A stretch of DNA of 36,444 nucleotides from contig JAJYJK010000006.1 in assembly GCA_021789555.1 (NCBI GenBank), positions 1-36,444 on the forward strand, read 5' to 3'. The stretch is from Nitrospirota bacterium (GTDB lineage: Bacteria > Nitrospirota > Thermodesulfovibrionia > Thermodesulfovibrionales > JdFR-88). A program made the position numbers and the translations under genes. The notes under the pieces were generated by a model. That model was not told the DNA's origin and did not search any database. It saw only the letters and a list, made by a program, of their open reading frames with translations. Shown here piece by piece: positions 17,432-25,135 of the stretch (position 1 is its first letter; every line of letters begins with the position of its first letter).

Positions 17432-17446
17432 TGTCTTTAGTTAGTT

Positions 17447-17491
17447 AAACCCTCTCCCTAAAAAGGGAGAGGGTTGGGAGAGGGTGTTTAA
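17447..17491. repeat. Palindromic repeat module Y, copy 1 (between hisA and hisF)
   Basis: AACCCTCTCCCT (17448-17459) pairs perfectly over 12 bp with AGGGAGAGGGTT (17464-17475) across an AAAA loop, followed by GGGAGAGGGTGTTTA. The second copy is at 23990-24038. The trailing GAGAGGGTG is the only Shine-Dalgarno-like sequence for hisF, 10 nt before its ATG. Confidence 0.75.
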
Positions 17492-17496
17492 TTTAA

Positions 17497-18330
17497 ATGC
17501 TTTCAAAAAGGATAATACCATGCCTCGACGTGAAGGACGGACGCGTAGTAAAGGGCGTCTCCTTCGTGAATTTAAGGGACGCCGGCGACCCGGTGGAAAA
17601 CGCCATTTTCTATGACGGGCAGGGCGCCGATGAGCTTGTCTTTCTGGATATCACCGCCTCGCATGAAAAAAGGGGCATCATCCTCGACGTCGTTTCAAAG
17701 ACGGCCGAGGAGGTCTTCATGCCCTTTACGGTCGGAGGCGGGATAAAGGCGATTGAGGACATCCGCGCGCTCCTGAAGGCGGGCTCCGATAAAGTATCGA
17801 TAAATACCGCAGCCGTCAAGGACCCGGGGTTTATCCGGCAGGCCGCGGAAAAGTTCGGCTCCCAGTGCATCGTTGTGGCCGTGGACGCGAAAAGGTGTGC
17901 AGGCCCCTCCGGCCGTGCGCCCGAGTGGGCCCCGGACTGGTCCGGGGCCCACCCGGAATTGCTCGTCCAGCCTGGCGAAAAGACGTGGGAGGTCTTCATC
18001 CACGGCGGGAGGACCCCCATGGGCCTCGACGCGATAAAATGGGCGAAATTCATGGAAGAGCTGGGGGCGGGCGAGATACTGCTTACAAGCATGGACAGGG
18101 ACGGCACAAAGGACGGCTACGATATAGAGCTTACCAGAGCTATCTCCGAGGCCGTGTCCATCCCCGTTATAGCCTCGGGCGGGGCCGGCACGCTGGAGCA
18201 CCTTTATGAGGCGCTATCCAAGGGCAAGGCCGATGCCGTGCTTGCCGCGTCTATCTTCCACTACAGGGAATTTTCGATAAGACAGGCCAAGGAATATCTC
18301 AGACAAAAGGGCGTTCCGGTCAGGCTCTGA
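17497..18330 (+). CDS. hisF: Imidazole glycerol phosphate synthase cyclase subunit, with an unusual loop insertion
   Basis: HisF is the (beta/alpha)8 cyclase that, with HisH, makes imidazole glycerol phosphate and AICAR. Both catalytic aspartates are visible: D11 in [11 protein letters not shown] and D130 in IVVAVDAKR. Phosphate-binding motifs TVGGGIK and ASGGAG are intact, as is [15 protein letters not shown]. Directly after DAKR, residues about 134-163 form an insertion not usual for this position, making the protein 277 residues instead of about 252. Its DNA holds a perfect palindrome at 17925-17952. The frame is kept and all active-site residues remain, so the enzyme is probably functional. 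hisH is not in the window. Confidence 0.95.
   Translation: MLSKRIIPCLDVKDGRVVKGVSFVNLRDAGDPVENAIFYDGQGADELVFLDITASHEKRGIILDVVSKTAEEVFMPFTVGGGIKAIEDIRALLKAGSDKVSINTAAVKDPGFIRQAAEKFGSQCIVVAVDAKRCAGPSGRAPEWAPDWSGAHPELLVQPGEKTWEVFIHGGRTPMGLDAIKWAKFMEELGAGEILLTSMDRDGTKDGYDIELTRAISEAVSIPVIASGGAGTLEHLYEALSKGKADAVLAASIFHYREFSIRQAKEYLRQKGVPVRL
17925..17952. repeat. Perfect GC-rich palindrome inside hisF
   Basis: GTGGGCCCCGGAC (17925-17937) and its exact reverse complement (17940-17952) are separated by TG. A 13-bp perfect stem with a 2-nt spacer is far beyond chance in coding DNA and marks the core of the in-frame hisF insertion. Confidence 0.8.
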
Positions 18331-18341
18331 TCACCTCCGCC

Positions 18342-19751
18342 ATGAGCTTGCAGGAAAAGGTCCTGAAGACGGCAAAAAAATTCGGGATGTTCGGGCCCGG
18401 AGACACCGTCCTGGTTGGCCTCTCCGGCGGGGCGGACTCCGTCTGCCTGCTTAAAATCCTGCATGCGATGACGAAAGAGTATAATCTCGCCCTTCATGCC
18501 GTTTATGTCGACCACGGCCTGAGGCCGGATGAAACACCAGCCGAGATAGAGTTCGCCAAACGGGTGGCCGAGGGCTCGGCAGCCGTGTTCCACTGCGAGA
18601 AGATAGACGTGGCCTCATACGCCGGGCAAGAGGGCCTGGGGAAGCAGGAGGCGGCAAGGATACTGCGTTACGACGTCTATGAAGGGCTCGCGGGCCGCCT
18701 GGGCGCAAACAGGATCGCCCTTGGCCATACGGCGGATGACCAGACCGAGACCTTCTTCATGCGCCTTCTGAGGGGTGGAGGCAGGCGAGGGCTCTCCGGC
18801 ATCCCGCCCGTAAGGAAGATAAAGGGGAAACACATTGTCCGGCCGCTCATCGAGACCACACGGGCGGAGATAGAGGAGTTTCTCGCTGAAACGGGCACGG
18901 ATTTCATCACGGACCCCACAAATCTCAAAAACGAGTACACGCGAAACAAAATCCGCCATGATTTGGTCCCGGTCCTGAAAAAGTTCAATCCCAACCTGGA
19001 CGAGACGATACTGAGGACGACGCAGATACTCGCCGAGGAGGAGAGGTATTTCGAGAGCGCAGTCCTGAAGGGGCTTATGCGCCTTCTGAGGGACAAGACG
19101 GAGGAGGGGGTCGAGCTTTTTCTCGTCCCGCTTGAAACGATGGACACCGTCCTTCTGAGGCGCACCTTAAGGAAGGTAATCGAGCTTGTGAGGGGAATCC
19201 GGGGGCTTGATTTCGGACATGTTGAGGACATAATCGGATTGATAAAAAAGGGGAAACCGGGTGACAGGCTTTATCTGCCCGGCCCCGTCAGGGCAGTGAA
19301 AAAATACTCGACCCTGCTTGTCACCGCAAGGCCGCCGACGAGACTGGGCGCTTACCGGTTGACCTGCCCTGGAAGCGTGAGGTTTTTGGAGACGGGGGCG
19401 CTGATAAAGGCATACGTTGAGAGGGTTGGGGAGATCGCAAGGAGCGCGGCTGAAGGCGCCCCAGGAAGCAAAAAGGTCGTCCTTGACGCCGAAAAGACCG
19501 GGCTTGAGCTGACAATAAGGGGAAGGCAAAACGGGGATTATTTCTGCCCGCTTGGCTTTGGCAGGAGGAAAAAACTCCAGGATTTCTTTGTGGATGAGAA
19601 GGTGCCGAGGGACGAGCGGGACGGCATACCCATAGTCCTTTCGGGGGATGATATCGTGTGGGTCGCGGGCATGCGCGCAGACGAGAGATTCAGGGCCGGG
19701 GAAGATGCCAAAAATTTCCTTGTCCTTGAGATCACGCAGGCTGCGGGTTGA
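18342..19751 (+). CDS. tilS: tRNA(Ile)-lysidine synthase
   Basis: TilS ligates lysine to C34 of the CAU-anticodon tRNA-Ile, making it read AUA. The N-terminal PP-loop motif SGGADS is at residues 28-33; YVDHGLRPDE, LGHTADDQTETFFMRLLRGGGRRGLSGIPP and RPLIETTRAEIEEFL...TDPTN follow in order, all diagnostic for the family. The C-terminal region contains RGRQNGDYFCPLGFGRRKKLQDFFVDEKVPRDERDGIPIV, the TilS C-terminal tRNA-binding domain. 469 residues, normal. It begins 11 bp after hisF, so it is probably in the same transcript. The ribosome site is weak. Confidence 0.95.
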   Translation: MSLQEKVLKTAKKFGMFGPGDTVLVGLSGGADSVCLLKILHAMTKEYNLALHAVYVDHGLRPDETPAEIEFAKRVAEGSAAVFHCEKIDVASYAGQEGLGKQEAARILRYDVYEGLAGRLGANRIALGHTADDQTETFFMRLLRGGGRRGLSGIPPVRKIKGKHIVRPLIETTRAEIEEFLAETGTDFITDPTNLKNEYTRNKIRHDLVPVLKKFNPNLDETILRTTQILAEEERYFESAVLKGLMRLLRDKTEEGVELFLVPLETMDTVLLRRTLRKVIELVRGIRGLDFGHVEDIIGLIKKGKPGDRLYLPGPVRAVKKYSTLLVTARPPTRLGAYRLTCPGSVRFLETGALIKAYVERVGEIARSAAEGAPGSKKVVLDAEKTGLELTIRGRQNGDYFCPLGFGRRKKLQDFFVDEKVPRDERDGIPIVLSGDDIVWVAGMRADERFRAGEDAKNFLVLEITQAAG

Positions 19752-19834
19752 ACGCCCTGGCGGAATTCTGCTATATTTCTAATAAAACTGAAAGAATTTT
19801 TTTAAAAAAACTAACAGGAGGTCTTTAGGTCGAA

Positions 19835-21259
19835 TTGGTCAGAGTGAGGTTTGCCCCGAGCCCGACCGGCCATCTTCATATCGGCGGCGCCAGGACGGCG
19901 CTTTTCAACTGGCTCTTCGCCAGGCACAAGGGCGGCGTTTTCGTGCTCCGGATTGAAGATACGGACAGGGAGCGTTCAACGGAGGAATACATAGAGGCGA
20001 TAATAAAAGGGATGGAGTGGCTGAAACTCGATTGGGACGAGGGCCCCTTCCGGCAGACCGACAGGTTTGACATATATAAGGCGTGCGTCGCTAAACTGCT
20101 TGCCGAGAAAAAAGCCTATTACTGCTATTGCACCCCGGAGGAGCTTGAAGAGCGCAGGCAGAGGGCGCTGGCAGAGGGCAGGCCCCCGAGGTACGACGGC
20201 CGCTGCCGGGACCTGAAAGCGCCTGTGCCGGGCCGGACGCCGTCCGTGAGGTTTAGGATGCCGGATACGGGACAGACGGTGGTAAACGATCTTATACGCG
20301 GCCATATCTCCTTCGAAAACAGCCAGCTTGATGATTTCATCATCGCGCGCTCCGACGGCACCCCCACTTATAATTTCGTGGTCGTCGTCGACGATGTCGA
20401 TATGAAGATAACCCACGTCATACGCGGGGACGACCACATCAATAACACGCCGAAACAGGTCCATATATATAACGCCCTCGGGTACGAGGTCCCGAAATTC
20501 GCCCACTTGCCGATGATACTGGGCCACGACAAGACCAGGCTCTCGAAGAGGCACGGGGCGACCTCGGTCATGGCATACAAGGAGATGGGCTACCTGCCCG
20601 ACGCCCTTGTGAATTATCTTGCGAGGCTCGGGTGGTCCTTTGGCGACCAGGAGGTCTTTACCCGCGAGGAGCTTGTAAAATGTTTTTCTCTTGAGCACGT
20701 CGGGAAATCCGCCGCCGTCTTCAACCCCGAAAAACTCCTCTGGCTAAACGGCGAGTACATGCGAAAGGCAACGCCGGGGGAGCTCTCCGATATGGTCATG
20801 CCCCTGCTGATTGAAAAGGGTATCATAGCGGCCGGCCCGGAGGGGCCCGAGGGGATAAACCGGCAGTGGTTCGAAAAGGCGGTGGCGAGCCTCGTGGAGC
20901 GCTCCAAGACCCTTTTGCAGCTTGCCGAGGCGATGCGGTTTTACCTCTCCGAGACTGTGGAGATCGACCCCGCGGCGAAAGTTAAATTCCTGAACCTGGA
21001 GAGCCTCGATTATCTTGTGGACATAAGGGACGCCCTTGCGCGGACAGCCGAGTTCACGCATGACAATATAGAAAAGGCCTTCCGCGAGGTCGTGGAGAGG
21101 CACGGGCAAAAACTGGCCAGGGTGGCCCAGCCGGTGAGGGTCGCGGTCACCGGCGGCACCGTAAGCCCGGGTATTTTCGACGTCCTTGAGATAGTCGGCA
21201 GGGAGCGCACACTAAAGCGCCTGGAAAAAGCGATCAAGCTTGCGGGCTATGGACAGTAA
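19835..21259 (+). CDS. gltX: Glutamyl-tRNA synthetase
   Basis: This class I synthetase charges tRNA-Glu. Given gatAB in the same window it may be non-discriminating and also load tRNA-Gln with glutamate for transamidation, but that is inference. VRVRFAPSPTGHLHIGGARTALFNWLFARHKGG holds the HIGH-type motif, and RLSKRHGATSV at about residue 235 is the KMSKS equivalent. Other family blocks are LRIEDTDRERS, EGPFRQTDRFDIY, FVVVVDDVDMKITHVIRGDDHINNTPKQ and PVRVAVTGGTVSPGIFDVL. The start is TTG 19835, with AGGAGG at 19816-19821, a rather long spacing of 13 nt. 474 residues. Confidence 0.96.
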   Translation: MVRVRFAPSPTGHLHIGGARTALFNWLFARHKGGVFVLRIEDTDRERSTEEYIEAIIKGMEWLKLDWDEGPFRQTDRFDIYKACVAKLLAEKKAYYCYCTPEELEERRQRALAEGRPPRYDGRCRDLKAPVPGRTPSVRFRMPDTGQTVVNDLIRGHISFENSQLDDFIIARSDGTPTYNFVVVVDDVDMKITHVIRGDDHINNTPKQVHIYNALGYEVPKFAHLPMILGHDKTRLSKRHGATSVMAYKEMGYLPDALVNYLARLGWSFGDQEVFTREELVKCFSLEHVGKSAAVFNPEKLLWLNGEYMRKATPGELSDMVMPLLIEKGIIAAGPEGPEGINRQWFEKAVASLVERSKTLLQLAEAMRFYLSETVEIDPAAKVKFLNLESLDYLVDIRDALARTAEFTHDNIEKAFREVVERHGQKLARVAQPVRVAVTGGTVSPGIFDVLEIVGRERTLKRLEKAIKLAGYGQ

Positions 21260-22244
21260 CGCCGTCATAGGGGCCGGAAGCTGGGGGACGACCCTGGCCG
21301 TCCTGCTCGCCGGGAAGAGTCTTGACGTATCCCTCTGGGTCCATGAGGAAGACCTGGCCGGCGCGATGAAGACCACCAGGGTAAACAGCGTCTACCTGCC
21401 TGATACAAGGCTGCCTGAAAACATAAGGATATCCTCGGACCTGAAAGAGGTCCTGGACGGTGCAAGCTGCGTCATAAGCGTAGTGCCAACACAGCACATA
21501 AGGGGGATATTCAGCCGGGCAGTCCGCGCAATCGGGGACGATGCCTGCCTTCTTAGCGCGTCGAAGGGCATTGAAAACGGCACGCTGAAGAGGCCCTCGC
21601 AAATACTGGAAGAGCTTACGGGCAGGCGCGCCGCGGTGCTCTCGGGGCCCAGCTTCGCCAAGGAGGTCATCCAGAGAAAGCCGACCGCCGTGACCCTTGC
21701 GGCAAGGCAGGAGGCCGAGGCCCGGCGGCTGCAGGAGCTGCTGAACACGGGTTTCTTCCGGGTCTATACCCATGAGGACATAACGGGCGTTGAACTGGGC
21801 GGGGCGCTTAAGAACGTGGTGGCCATAGCGTCGGGCATCTCGGACGGCCTGGAGCTGGGCGGCAATGCCCGCGCGGCGCTGATCACAAGGGGGCTTGCAG
21901 AGATGAGGCGGCTGGGGACCGCCATGGGGGCGATGGAACAGACGTTCTCCGGATTAAGCGGCATAGGAGACCTTGTGCTCACCTGCACGGCCGACCTATC
22001 GAGGAATTATACCTTCGGGAAGGAATTGGCCCGCGGGCTCACCGCCCGGCAGATAATGGCAACCCGCAGGACGGTCGCCGAGGGGGTCCAGACTTCAAAA
22101 TCGGTCGTGGAGCTGGCGGCGCGGCATGGGGTAGAGATGCCGATTGCGGAGCAGGTATACAAGGTAATCTTTGAAGGCAAATCGCCGATGAAGGCCGTGC
22201 AGGAGCTCATGGGCCGCTCGCTTAAAAATGAGTTCACCTGCTAG
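21249..22244 (+). CDS. gpsA: Glycerol-3-phosphate dehydrogenase [NAD(P)+]
   Basis: GpsA reduces dihydroxyacetone phosphate to sn-glycerol 3-phosphate for phospholipid synthesis. The Rossmann motif AVIGAGSWGTTLA begins at residue 5; SASKGIENGTLKRPSQIL, VLSGPSFAKEVIQRKPTAVTLA, VELGGALKNVVAIASGISDGLELGGNARAALITRGLAEMRRLG and FSGLSGIGDLVLTCTADLSRNYTFG are all diagnostic. The start at ATG 21249 lies in the last 11 bp of gltX; the in-frame TTG at 21240 is less likely. 331 residues, normal. It is co-transcribed with gltX and larB. Confidence 0.96.
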   Translation: MDSNAVIGAGSWGTTLAVLLAGKSLDVSLWVHEEDLAGAMKTTRVNSVYLPDTRLPENIRISSDLKEVLDGASCVISVVPTQHIRGIFSRAVRAIGDDACLLSASKGIENGTLKRPSQILEELTGRRAAVLSGPSFAKEVIQRKPTAVTLAARQEAEARRLQELLNTGFFRVYTHEDITGVELGGALKNVVAIASGISDGLELGGNARAALITRGLAEMRRLGTAMGAMEQTFSGLSGIGDLVLTCTADLSRNYTFGKELARGLTARQIMATRRTVAEGVQTSKSVVELAARHGVEMPIAEQVYKVIFEGKSPMKAVQELMGRSLKNEFTC

Positions 22245-22986
22245 GACCAAACGTCCCCGCCTGAAAGAGCTAAAACTTCTTGGGATGCTCACCAGGGGCG
22301 AAATAGGGGCCCCTGAAATATTCGACCGCCTGAAACATCACCTCTATGAAGATATGGAGATGGCGAAGGTGGACCATAACCGGGACGGCATCCAGGGCGT
22401 GCCCGAGGTCATCCTGGCAAAAGGAAAACGCTCGGAAGACATCATCAAAGTGGCGCATGCGATGCACAGGCGCTCCGGGCGGTTTCTCATCACGAAGGCG
22501 TCCCGCGAGATTCATGAAAAGCTGGGCGTCGGCGGGGCCCTCTTCCACGAACGCTCGGGCATAATAACGTCGGGGGGGCTGGGGCGTAAAAAGGGCAGGG
22601 TGGTCGTCATCTCCGCCGGGACATCGGACATCCCCGTCGCCGAGGAGGCCGCGCTGACCGCCTCTTTCCTCGGCAGCAGGGCCGAAACGCTTTACGACGT
22701 GGGGGTCGCCGGTCTGCACCGGCTCCTGGGCAATATGAAAATCATCGAAAAGGCCAGGTGCCTGATAGTAGTTGCCGGGATGGAAGGGGCGCTGCCGTCG
22801 GTGGTCGGCGGGCTTACGGACAAGCCGGTAATCGCGGTGCCCACCTCAACCGGATACGGGGCGAGCCTGGGCGGACTCGCGGCGCTGCTTGCGATGCTGA
22901 ACTCCTGCGTGCCCGGCATCGCCGTGATGAACATAGACAACGGGTTTGGCGCGGGCTGCCTCGCCCACAAGATAAATACCCTCTAG
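22228..22986 (+). CDS. larB: Nickel pincer cofactor biosynthesis protein LarB
   Basis: LarB carboxylates and hydrolyses nicotinic acid adenine dinucleotide in the first step toward the nickel pincer cofactor of lactate racemase-type enzymes. The protein (252 residues) has the family's N-terminal region (KVDHNRDGIQGVPEVILAKGKR) and the PurE-like C-terminal core: GTSDIPVAEEA, TLYDVGVAGLHRLL, VVAGMEGALPSVVGGLTDKPVIAVPTSTGYG and MNIDNGFGAG. The start overlaps gpsA by 17 bp. larC and larE, the rest of the pathway, are not in the window. Its substrate derives from NAD metabolism, in which nadC of this window also acts, though they are not adjacent. It converges with trxB, 8 bp away. Confidence 0.92.
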   Translation: MSSPARTKRPRLKELKLLGMLTRGEIGAPEIFDRLKHHLYEDMEMAKVDHNRDGIQGVPEVILAKGKRSEDIIKVAHAMHRRSGRFLITKASREIHEKLGVGGALFHERSGIITSGGLGRKKGRVVVISAGTSDIPVAEEAALTASFLGSRAETLYDVGVAGLHRLLGNMKIIEKARCLIVVAGMEGALPSVVGGLTDKPVIAVPTSTGYGASLGGLAALLAMLNSCVPGIAVMNIDNGFGAGCLAHKINTL

Positions 22987-22994
22987 GGTCCGGA

Positions 22995-23951
22995 TCAGCC
23001 CACCTTGCCCCAGTCGTACTTCCTGCGTTTCTTGTGGGTTATGAATTTTTCGGCCGAAAGGGCCGCGACGGCGCCGTTTGCCGCGGCAACGACTACCTGC
23101 CGCACCTCCACACAGGTGACGTCCCCGGCGGAGAAGACCCCCGGAATCGATGTCTCCATCATCCGGTTGGTGACGATGCAGTCGCTGTCCGACAGCTCCA
23201 CGGCCTCGGTGAGGAAATCTATCAGCGGCTTGCTGCCGTGCAGGTAGACAAAAACGCCCGACAGCTCGATCTCGCCCTCGCGTTTCTCGGAATCGACGAT
23301 CCTTATCCGCTCCACGACCTCCCCGCCCAGGATGGCGGTGACAGTCGTGCCCTCCATAAGTTTCAGGTTCGGGCTCTTCAGCACCGGGTGGTCCGGCCCG
23401 ATAGCCAGTTTCTTCAACGGGCTTATGAGATAGACTTCCTTGCAGTTTCGAAGCAGGTGCCCCGCCTCCTTCAGCGCCTCTTCCGAGCCCCCGATCACGC
23501 ATACCGTCCTGCCCTTGAAAAAGGCCGCGTCGCAGACGGCGCAGTAGCTCACGCCTTTGCCCAAAAATTCGGCCTCGCCCTTGATGGTGGGCTTTCTGCC
23601 CATCGAGCCCGTGGCCACTATGACGGCCTTCCCGCTGTAGGTGCCCCCCATCGTGAAGATCTCCTTTACGTTGCCCGACAGGTTAACACCCACGACCTGC
23701 GCCTCAACATACTTCGCCCCGAAATTTATGGCCTGCCTCCTGAATATATCGAGAAGCTCCTTGCCGGAAAGCGGCGCTTCCATGCCGGGATAGTTTTCAA
23801 TCCTGCTTGCAAAGCCCAGCGCGCCCGCCGTAGGGGATTTATCTATGACGACCGCGCGGAGACCCGCCCTCGCCGTATATTGGGCCGCCGTTAGCCCCGC
23901 CGGTCCCCCACCGATTATGATCACGTCCCAGAGTTCCTGCTCCTGTTCCAT
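22995..23951 (-). CDS. trxB: Thioredoxin reductase
   Basis: This FAD- and NADPH-dependent enzyme reduces thioredoxin. FAD-binding GGGPAG is at residues 14-19, redox-active C137-A-V-C140 follows GKGVSY, NADPH-binding VIGGSEEALKEA follows the CxxC, and GVFSAGDV closes the FAD site. 318 residues, normal. Strictly, CxxC flavoprotein reductases with other partners (for example ferredoxin-dependent forms) look similar. The start codon is preceded by AAGGGGG about 12 nt upstream. A stretch of palindromic repeats (23990-24082) lies upstream, between this gene and mqnC. Confidence 0.92.
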   Translation of the reverse strand: MEQEQELWDVIIIGGGPAGLTAAQYTARAGLRAVVIDKSPTAGALGFASRIENYPGMEAPLSGKELLDIFRRQAINFGAKYVEAQVVGVNLSGNVKEIFTMGGTYSGKAVIVATGSMGRKPTIKGEAEFLGKGVSYCAVCDAAFFKGRTVCVIGGSEEALKEAGHLLRNCKEVYLISPLKKLAIGPDHPVLKSPNLKLMEGTTVTAILGGEVVERIRIVDSEKREGEIELSGVFVYLHGSKPLIDFLTEAVELSDSDCIVTNRMMETSIPGVFSAGDVTCVEVRQVVVAAANGAVAALSAEKFITHKKRRKYDWGKVG

Positions 23952-23989
23952 TTAAAGTGAAACCCCCTTTTCGCATATCCTGCTTTTGG

Positions 23990-24038
23990 TGAAACCCTCT
24001 CCCTGAAAAGGGAGAGGGTTTGGGATGAGGGTGTTTAT
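23990..24038. repeat. Palindromic repeat module Y, copy 2
   Basis: AAACCCTCTCCCT (23992-24004) pairs over 13 bp with AGGGAGAGGGTTT (24009-24021) across GAAA, then GGGATGAGGGTGTTTA. Same orientation as copy 1 at 17447-17491. It is followed here by module X, whereas near hisA module X comes first. Confidence 0.75.
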
Positions 24039-24039
24039 G

Positions 24040-24082
24040 TCATCCTCCCCTAATCCCCTCCGGGAGGGGATTTCACTAAAAG
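24040..24082. repeat. Palindromic repeat module X, copy 2
   Basis: CATCCTCCCCTAATCCCCTC runs into CGGGAGGGGATTTCACTAAAAG; AATCCCCTCC (24052-24061) faces GGAGGGGATT (24063-24072) with almost no loop, 4 bp shorter than copy 1. It lies directly downstream of mqnC on that gene's strand and could help terminate it. Confidence 0.7.
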
Positions 24083-24086
24083 ATAT

Positions 24087-25133
24087 TTAAAAATACCTGA
24101 TTATATTATACCGGGTGTCACGCTGGGCGGGCCTGAAACCGGCAGCGGCGATGGCGGCAATGATATCATCCTTCGATACCTGGTAACTGACCCCGGCCGA
24201 GGCGACCACGTTTTCCTCTATCATCGTGGAGCCGAAATCATTCGCGCCGAACCGGAGGGCCACCTGCGCCATTTTCAGCCCCTGTGTGACCCATGAGGCC
24301 TGTATGTTGGGCACGTTGTCCAGATAGACCCTGGAGACGGCCAGGACCCTGAGATATTCGACCGCCGTCGCCTGCCCGCATTTCATCTGCTTTTTTAAGG
24401 CGGTATTGCCGGACTGGAAGCTCCACGGGATGAAGGCGGTAAACCCGCCCGTCTCGTCCTGAAGGGCGCGGACCGCATCCAGGTGCCCGACGATGTCCTC
24501 CGGGGTCTCGACCGAACCGAACATCATCGTGGCCGTCGTCTTCATGCCGAGCCTGTGGGCCTCGCGCATGACGGAGAGCCACCGGCCGGATTTTATCTTC
24601 TTCGGGCTGATCGCCTCCCTCACCCTGTCGGAAAGGATTTCAGCGCCGCCCCCAGGGACGGAGTCCAGCCCCGCGTCTTTTAAAATCGAGAGTGTCTCCC
24701 TCAGCGTAAGCGACGAACGCTCCGCGAAATATGCTATCTCCGGCGGCGAATACCCGTGGATATTTATGGCCGGATAGTTTCGCTTGATATCGCTCAGCAT
24801 CCCGATGTGGTATTCGAGTCCGAGCGCCGGGTTCAGCCCGCCCTGCAGCAGTATCTGCGTGCCGCCAAGCTCCAGGGTCTCGTCGATCTTCCTGAAAAGC
24901 TCCTCGCGGCCAAGCACATACGCGTCCTTTGCGTCTTCGCGCCTCCAGAAGGCGCAAAAGCTGCAACGGTTCAGGCAGATGTTCGTATAATTTATGTTCC
25001 GGTCGACAACGAAGGTCACGTCGCCTTCCGGGTGGAGGGCCTTGCGTCTGGAGTCCGCCATGCGGCCAAGCTCAAGGAGGTCCCCTTTTTTATCTTTAAG
25101 CAGCCGCAGCGCCTCTTTTCCACCGATACGCAT
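24087..25133 (-). CDS. mqnC: Cyclic dehypoxanthinylfutalosine synthase (radical SAM)
   Basis: MqnC cyclises dehypoxanthine futalosine in the futalosine route to menaquinone. The radical SAM cluster motif is C53-x3-C57-x2-C60 in NINYTNICLNRCSFCAFWR, the INYTNIC form being typical of MqnC. Further blocks are LGGTQILLQGGLNP, HGYSPPEI, SVPGGGAEILSDRVR, TTATMMFGSVETPEDIVGHL and DETGGFTAFIPWSFQSGNT. 348 residues, normal. It starts 2 bp after mqnE and is surely co-expressed with it. Menaquinone made this way would serve anaerobic respiration, in keeping with the multihaem cytochrome further along. Confidence 0.93.
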   Translation of the reverse strand: MRIGGKEALRLLKDKKGDLLELGRMADSRRKALHPEGDVTFVVDRNINYTNICLNRCSFCAFWRREDAKDAYVLGREELFRKIDETLELGGTQILLQGGLNPALGLEYHIGMLSDIKRNYPAINIHGYSPPEIAYFAERSSLTLRETLSILKDAGLDSVPGGGAEILSDRVREAISPKKIKSGRWLSVMREAHRLGMKTTATMMFGSVETPEDIVGHLDAVRALQDETGGFTAFIPWSFQSGNTALKKQMKCGQATAVEYLRVLAVSRVYLDNVPNIQASWVTQGLKMAQVALRFGANDFGSTMIEENVVASAGVSYQVSKDDIIAAIAAAGFRPAQRDTRYNIIRYF

Positions 25134-25135
25134 AC

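Noticed and set aside
17890-17982. Possible intein in HisF
   Set aside because: The insertion is only about 20-25 residues and lacks splicing-domain residues.
22758-23894. Long open frame on the plus strand, 378 codons
   Set aside because: Lies antisense to trxB and across the end of larB; composition is typical of a shadow frame in GC-rich DNA, with no domain recognised.
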